A model generated the notes under the pieces. That model was not told the origin of the DNA. It saw only the letters and a list, made by a program, of their open reading frames with translations, and ran no database searches. A stretch of 64,000 nt of DNA from Emergencia timonensis (lineage in GTDB: Bacteria; Bacillota; Clostridia; Peptostreptococcales; Anaerovoracaceae), in NCBI RefSeq assembly GCF_900086585.1, contig NZ_FLKM01000009.1:1550001-1614000 (forward strand). Direction: 5' to 3'. Shown piece after piece: positions 59,149 to 64,000 of this stretch (position 1 is its first letter; every line of letters begins with the position of its first letter). Both the position numbers and the translations under genes were made by a program.

Positions 59149-60570
59149 ATGAATGAAAAGCCGAAATTGATTTTCTGGAAAAGTCAAGTCTTTGCAATGC
59201 TGCCCTTCTGTCTTTATATTTTCCTTGGCGGCGTCTTTTCCATTGGTTTTCACTACTATTCGATGAAGGGATTGATTTTCTCCGCAATGCTTTCCCTAAT
59301 TACAGGGTTTTTCCTCTGCAAGAACAGAAGTAAGTACTGGGATTCCGTTATTCACGGTCTTGCTCAATATGCAAATGCGCGTTTAATTTTTATTTTCCTG
59401 ATCATCGGTATTTTTTCAAAAGTGATGAGTACGGGAAACATCGGCGGAGGATTTGTCTGGCTCAGTCTGCGTCTGGGAATCGAAGGCAGCGGTTTCGTCG
59501 TCTTCAGCTTTCTCGCATCTGCAATCATATCCATGGGGGCAGGCGCGCCCATTGCAGCGCTGTTTGCGGTCATTCCGATTTTTTATCCGCCTGGAATTTT
59601 GCTGGGAGCAGGTCCGGCTATGCTGACAGGCGCCTTGATCAGCGGCATTTTCTTCGGAGATGCACTTTCGCCCAGCTCGCAGGTCATCAATACCACCATC
59701 ATGATTCAGCACGACAAAGCTACTGGCAGACCGGCAGATCTCCTAAATACCATGAAAAAGAGAACGCCGTATATTCTGGCGGCTGGCGCGGTTTCCATAT
59801 TGATTTACTATTTCTTTGGCGCTTCTAACGGGAACCCTGGCGATATCAATGAGATTGGAAATTATTCTCAAGCCGCAGGGCTTTTGATGCTGATCCCGAT
59901 TGTAGTTCTTTTGACGATCTGCTTCAAAACAAGAAATCTGTTTATGGGATTATCCTTTGGCATTGTGACAGGGCTTTTGATTGGGCTCGTCAGTGGGCTG
60001 TTCAGCTTTTCTGATATCGTCGATATAGATTATGAAACGGGATCGTTAACTGGCGTGATCTTTGAAGGCATCTACGGCATGTTGGATGTAACAGTATCCA
60101 CGATCTTGCTTTATGGTCTGATTGCGGTTGCAGTAGACGGCGGCATGCTGGAGAAGTGCTGCGATTTCATTTTGTCACGAGACTTCACCAAAACAAAGAG
60201 AGGCGCGGAATCGGTACTGATGGCCTGCACGATGATCATCAATGTTCTGCTGGCAGGCTGCGTATTACCGTCGATACTCATGTTCGGTGATGCAGCAGAC
60301 CGCATCGGCCAGGCCAGCAATATTACGCCGGAGCGGCGAAGCATCCTCCTGATGGCAGGTGCCACCAACGTCAGTTCAATCATTCCCATTAACAGCGCTT
60401 TTGTCATGGGAAGCGTAACCATTATCAATGAAATAGTACAAAATAACAGCTTTTTACCCCATGTTACACCTTTTCAAGTTTTCAGCACAGCGTTTTACTG
60501 CCTGATTCTAACCGGAGTTTGTATATTCTGGGTGCTGGCAGGGGATAGAAAAATAAATAAAAGGATTTAG
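59149..60570 (+). CDS. NhaC family transporter
   Basis: 473 aa from ATG 59149 (SD GGAGG, 8-bp spacing). About 11-12 helices. SMGAGAPIAALFAVIPIFYPPG, GALISGIFFGDALSPSSQVINTTIM and MLDVTVSTILLYGLIAVAVDGG show NhaC-family organisation with conserved GDxLSP. The next gene is 11 bp downstream, tying it to the redox/sulfotransferase genes; it may import their substrate or a sulfated compound, or simply Na+/H+. Confidence 0.85.
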   Translation: MNEKPKLIFWKSQVFAMLPFCLYIFLGGVFSIGFHYYSMKGLIFSAMLSLITGFFLCKNRSKYWDSVIHGLAQYANARLIFIFLIIGIFSKVMSTGNIGGGFVWLSLRLGIEGSGFVVFSFLASAIISMGAGAPIAALFAVIPIFYPPGILLGAGPAMLTGALISGIFFGDALSPSSQVINTTIMIQHDKATGRPADLLNTMKKRTPYILAAGAVSILIYYFFGASNGNPGDINEIGNYSQAAGLLMLIPIVVLLTICFKTRNLFMGLSFGIVTGLLIGLVSGLFSFSDIVDIDYETGSLTGVIFEGIYGMLDVTVSTILLYGLIAVAVDGGMLEKCCDFILSRDFTKTKRGAESVLMACTMIINVLLAGCVLPSILMFGDAADRIGQASNITPERRSILLMAGATNVSSIIPINSAFVMGSVTIINEIVQNNSFLPHVTPFQVFSTAFYCLILTGVCIFWVLAGDRKINKRI

Positions 60571-60581
60571 GAGATGAGAGT

Positions 60582-61778
60582 ATGGAGAAAATTTACGATC
60601 TGATTATTGTCGGAGGCGGTCCGGCTGGTTTATCCGCTGCAATTTATGCCGGAAGATCAGAACGCCAGACTTTACTTCTGGAGAAGGGGAGTTACGGCGG
60701 CAGAATCAATGATACCTATGAGGTTCGCAACTATCCCGGGACAGTGGTAGACAGCGGACAGCATCTGATGGAAAGATTTCACGAACATGCCTTGAGCCAT
60801 CCGACAGTAGAGTTAAAACGAACCACAGTGACTGGCATAAAAAAAGAAGAGGATCTGTTTACCGTCAGCACCAAGCGGAGAGGTGACTTTCTAGCCCGCA
60901 GCGTCGTTTTGGACTTAGGGACCAAGCCGAGAGAGCTGGGAATTGAGGGCGAAAAGGAATTCACCGGCCACGGCGTCGCTTACTGCGCAACCTGTGACGC
61001 AGAGTTTTTCAAGGGAAAGGAAATCTATGTGCTGGGATCAGGCGACCAGGCGGTGGAAGAGGCAGATTATCTGACTGGCTTTGCCTCCAAGGTTTCCATC
61101 ATCGTGCTCCATGAGGAAGGACATCTGGACTGCAACGAAGTAGCGGCAGAACATGCATATAAGAATCCGAAGATTGGATTTATCTGGAATACGACAGTAG
61201 CGGCAATTAAAGGGAATGATCATGTAGAATCCCTTGTGTTAAAGCGAGTGGATACTGGCGAAGAGAGAGAGGTTCCTAGTGAAGGGCTGTTCCTGTTTGT
61301 CGGCATGGTTCCTCAGACGGATCTGGTTCGTGATCTGGTGACCTGCGATCACAGCGGTTATATACAGGTCAATGAAAAGATGGAAACCAGTCTGCCCGGT
61401 CTATATGCTGTAGGTGATTGTACGCAGACTTTCTTGAGGCAGGTAGTTACTTCTGCAGCAAATGGCGCTGTGGCAGCAGTTGCCTCTGAGCGTTATGTGA
61501 AGGAATTGAATCAGATACAGGGGATCCTCAGCGAGGATTCAGGCAATATCGTCTTTCTCTTTTATAATCCTTATCGTAATGAGGAGATTGAGAAAGCGGG
61601 AGAACTGGAGCAGCAGCTTAGTGGACAATGGAAGGTATATCGTCAGGATATCACGCGCCAAAGCCTGCTGTATCAAAATTTAGGTGTAGAACAGACAGTG
61701 TCGGCAGCCTTTTACAGAGATGGAAAATTGATCGAGGTAAAGCCTGCAGACGATTGTTTGTCTATGATATCATGTTAA
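60582..61778 (+). CDS. Thioredoxin-reductase-like FAD protein with degenerate thioredoxin-fold tail
   Basis: 398 aa (TrxB is ~310). FAD site IIVGGGPAGLSAAIYAGRS, redox-active C135-A-T-C138 in AYCATCDAEFF, pyridine-nucleotide site VLGSGDQAVEEADYL, and GLYAVGDCTQTFLRQVVTSAANGAVAA. Residues ~311-398 look like a thioredoxin fold in which WCxxC is replaced by YRNEE (about 331-335). The last residues contain C392 and C398. Probably reduces the thioredoxin domain of the next gene, 13 bp downstream. Confidence 0.9.
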   Translation: MEKIYDLIIVGGGPAGLSAAIYAGRSERQTLLLEKGSYGGRINDTYEVRNYPGTVVDSGQHLMERFHEHALSHPTVELKRTTVTGIKKEEDLFTVSTKRRGDFLARSVVLDLGTKPRELGIEGEKEFTGHGVAYCATCDAEFFKGKEIYVLGSGDQAVEEADYLTGFASKVSIIVLHEEGHLDCNEVAAEHAYKNPKIGFIWNTTVAAIKGNDHVESLVLKRVDTGEEREVPSEGLFLFVGMVPQTDLVRDLVTCDHSGYIQVNEKMETSLPGLYAVGDCTQTFLRQVVTSAANGAVAAVASERYVKELNQIQGILSEDSGNIVFLFYNPYRNEEIEKAGELEQQLSGQWKVYRQDITRQSLLYQNLGVEQTVSAAFYRDGKLIEVKPADDCLSMISC

Positions 61779-61791
61779 GGAGGAGAATACT

Positions 61792-63600
61792 ATGGGACAG
61801 CCACTTATCTTTCCACACGGAGTAACCGTGTATAACCCAGAAAAATGCTGGAACGGCTATACGATCGTTCCGCTCATCAACGACGGGGTGCTTTTGTTCG
61901 ACATGAACGGCAATGAAATCCGCCGCTGGAACATGCATGCAATGCCGCCAAAACTGCTTCCAGGCGGATATGTCATGGGGCTTTCCGGCTACCGTCATCC
62001 AGATTACGGTATGCAGGACGGTGTCAATCTGATTGAAATCGATTACGATGGCAATATCGTATGGGAATTCGATCACCTGGAAGAAATCGACGACCCTGGA
62101 CGCGACCACCGGTTTATGGCTCGTCAGCATCACGACTATCAGAGAGAGGGCAACCCAGTCGGGTATTATGTACCGGAAATGGATGCCGAGCCACTGTCAG
62201 GGAACACCTTGATTCTCTGTCACCAGACCATACATAATCCGAAGATTTCTGATAAGAAGCTGCTGGATGACGTTATGATCGAAGTGGACTGGGATGGCAA
62301 TATCCTCTGGAGGTGGTCTGCCAGCGATCACTTTGACGAGATGGGCTTCGACGAAGCGGCGAAGAACGTGCTCTTCCGTGATCCCAACATGCGCTCCTCC
62401 GACGGCGGAGTAGGGGATTACCTGCACATCAACTGCATGAGCTACTTGGGACCGAACAAATGGTATGACCAGGGCGATCAGCGCTTTAAACCGGAGAATA
62501 TCATCTTTGACTGTCGTGAAGCCAATATCCTGGCCATCATCGATAAGGAAAGCGGCGCCATCGTCTGGCGCATCGGACCTGATTTCAACGCGTCACCAGA
62601 GCTGAAAAAGCTGGGCTGGATCATCGGTCAGCACCATTTCCATATGATTCCGAAAGGACTGCCGGGAGAAGGGAATCTATTGGTATTCGACAACGGCGGC
62701 TGGGGCGGTTATGGTGTTCCAAATCCATCATCAGCCATCGGCAGCAAGAATGCACTGCGAGATTACAGCAGGGTATTGGAGTTCAATCCTGTCACTCTGG
62801 AGATCGTGTGGAAATTGACTCCGAAAGAACTGGGGCATGCGATTCCTACAGATGCAAGTAAATTCTACAGTCCTTATGTCAGCAGCGCCCAGCGCCTGCC
62901 GAACGGAAATACTTTGATCGACGAAGGTTCCGATGGCCGTCTGATTGAGGTGACGCCGGACCACGAAATCGTCTGGGAGTGGATTTCGCCGTACTACACC
63001 CACAACGAGAAGGGTCCGAAGAACAACATGATCTATCGTGCTTATCGCTACCCTTACAGCTATGTGCCGCAGGAACCGAAGCCGGTAGAAGTTGAAATCA
63101 AACCGATTGATAATATCACTTACCGTGTTCCAGGGGCTGGAGCTTTTGGTGCGAAAAAAGTGATTGATGTGGAAGGCACTTTGCCGTATTATGAAGATGT
63201 GGCACTTTGCGTCGCGACGGACGATGAAGAAGATGTGACAAAACGAGAAAAAGTGTTCTCTGTAGACACTTCCTTCTTTAAGCCAGTAACCATGTCAAAT
63301 TGGAACGAAGATGTGCTGAAGGTCAAGGAACAGCCTGTCCTCGTATTGTTTGGAGCGGAACGCTGCACCCATTGCAAGGCGCTGCATCCAGTTCTGGAAG
63401 AAGCCCTGCGGGAAGAATTTGCAGAACAATACGAAGTGCGTTACGTGGACGTAGATCAAAATGCAGATCTGGTAGATACCTATCATATAGGCGGTATCCC
63501 GGTTGTCACTGTATTTAAGGATGGGAAAGAACTATTGAGATTTAACGGAGAAAAGGATTACGACGATCTGTGCGATATCCTGGATAAACCGTTTGCTTAA
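61792..63600 (+). CDS. Arylsulfotransferase-like beta-propeller fused to thioredoxin domain
   Basis: 602 aa, SD AAGGAGGAG, no signal peptide. Residues ~1-440 resemble ASST (aryl-sulfate sulfotransferase) repeats: DMNGNEIRRWNMHA, IEIDYDGNIVWEFDHLEE, VDWDGNILWRWSASD, QHHFHMIPKG, RVLEFNPVTLEIVWKLTP, RLPNGNTLIDEG. Several His could serve the sulfohistidine step. Residues ~505-602 are a thioredoxin domain with FGAERCTHCKAL (C525, C528) and cis-Pro GGIPVV. ASST moves sulfate between phenols without PAPS. A cytoplasmic ASST-thioredoxin fusion is unusual; activity is unproven. Confidence 0.85.
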   Translation: MGQPLIFPHGVTVYNPEKCWNGYTIVPLINDGVLLFDMNGNEIRRWNMHAMPPKLLPGGYVMGLSGYRHPDYGMQDGVNLIEIDYDGNIVWEFDHLEEIDDPGRDHRFMARQHHDYQREGNPVGYYVPEMDAEPLSGNTLILCHQTIHNPKISDKKLLDDVMIEVDWDGNILWRWSASDHFDEMGFDEAAKNVLFRDPNMRSSDGGVGDYLHINCMSYLGPNKWYDQGDQRFKPENIIFDCREANILAIIDKESGAIVWRIGPDFNASPELKKLGWIIGQHHFHMIPKGLPGEGNLLVFDNGGWGGYGVPNPSSAIGSKNALRDYSRVLEFNPVTLEIVWKLTPKELGHAIPTDASKFYSPYVSSAQRLPNGNTLIDEGSDGRLIEVTPDHEIVWEWISPYYTHNEKGPKNNMIYRAYRYPYSYVPQEPKPVEVEIKPIDNITYRVPGAGAFGAKKVIDVEGTLPYYEDVALCVATDDEEDVTKREKVFSVDTSFFKPVTMSNWNEDVLKVKEQPVLVLFGAERCTHCKALHPVLEEALREEFAEQYEVRYVDVDQNADLVDTYHIGGIPVVTVFKDGKELLRFNGEKDYDDLCDILDKPFA

Positions 63601-63628
63601 TAAAGATATCAAAGTTGAAAGTGATGCA

Positions 63629-63657
63629 AAAAAGGGCTGTGAAAATCAGCCCTCTTT
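63629..63657 (+). terminator. Terminator after ASST-thioredoxin gene
   Basis: AAAGGGCTG / CAGCCCTCTTT-type stem with a 7-nt loop, partial T-run. Confidence 0.75.
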
Positions 63658-63712
63658 GCAGTATCTAAAGCAAGATCAGAAACTGTGACGAACACCACTG
63701 AGGGAGGTTTTT

Positions 63713-64000
63713 ATGGGAGATTATTTTTCTATCAGAGGTAATGAGTATCATGTACCTTTTGCAGACCGCTGCCTGGACAATAAGGCTTATCGGTCGTACT
63801 TTATTCACAAAACGTATCAGTCGGCTGCATGTATTCAACAGCAGGGGACACCCATCGAACATTTTGGAATTGTAACGAAAGGTATTTTGAAAGCCGTCAA
63901 TGATACAGTGAACGGTATGGAACTTTGCCATACTTATTTTCAGGTAAAAGACATTTTTCCTGAATTTCTTTACTTTTCGGGCAGACAGCATTATACTTAT
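63713..64000 (+). CDS. Crp/Fnr family regulator, N-terminal part (runs off window)
   Basis: 96 codons open to the window end from ATG 63713 with SD AGGGAGG. The protein reads as a cyclic-nucleotide-binding-like beta-roll, with CIQQQGTPIEHFGIVTKGILKAV resembling the Crp fold turn, then ELCHTYFQVKDIFPEFLYFSG. The HTH lies beyond the window. Adjacent to the ASST operon, it may be its regulator. Confidence 0.7.
   Translation, partial: MGDYFSIRGNEYHVPFADRCLDNKAYRSYFIHKTYQSAACIQQQGTPIEHFGIVTKGILKAVNDTVNGMELCHTYFQVKDIFPEFLYFSGRQHYTY

Overview
This window looks like chromosomal DNA from a low- to mid-GC, Gram-positive anaerobe of the class Clostridia. Supporting signs are strong GGAGG ribosome sites, consensus sigma-A promoters, a perfect HrcA/CIRCE operator before clpB, a membrane-bound pyrophosphatase, ferredoxin-type and flavodoxin-type redox proteins, and a crotonase. 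There is no rRNA gene here, so any finer placement (for example Anaerovoracaceae / Eubacteriales Family XIII) is only a guess.

Layout. 1-3.2 kb: the 3' part of a MurT-like ligase and a GatD-like amidotransferase that both appear to have lost the glutaminase residues, then small membrane, LysM and site-2 protease genes. 3.3-12.3 kb: clpB, a GntR regulator divergent from an apparently leaderless nth, a secreted papain-like/FnIII protein, a BlaI/M56 pair, and a hom-SEC-C operon. 12.4-20.2 kb: trmL, rpoN, gap-pgk-tpiA (without gpmI and eno), secG and hppA. 20.3-34.2 kb: accessory metabolism and regulation, including ybaK, GNAT, EFR1 ferredoxin, TetR, methyltransferase, flavoprotein, AraC, two NhaC-type transporters around a PucR regulator, an ammonia-lyase, and azlCD. 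34.3-37 kb: an orphan SecA paralogue and a decayed ECF sigma/anti-sigma locus. 37.1-43.4 kb: DUF2284, an MGMT-like gene, and a tightly overlapping envelope operon (glycosyltransferase, deacetylase, flippase-like protein, two-component system) preceded by phased TTAA repeats.

43.45-52.53 kb is a visibly AT-richer defence island bounded by imperfect terminal inverted repeats. It carries a small HTH protein, HsdR-HsdM-HsdS, an ImmA/IrrE peptidase, a RloA/RloB (AbiL-like) pair, and two small genes. After it come a crotonase, thiT-thiN, DUF975, a PRK06851-like ATPase, a Na/Pi symporter and a zinc-ribbon protein.

59.1-63.6 kb may be the most novel unit: an NhaC-type transporter, a thioredoxin-reductase-like flavoprotein with a degenerate thioredoxin-fold tail, and an arylsulfotransferase-like beta-propeller fused to a thioredoxin domain with an intact CTHC motif. 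The window ends inside a Crp/Fnr regulator gene. All functional calls come from reading motifs by eye; no database search was run.
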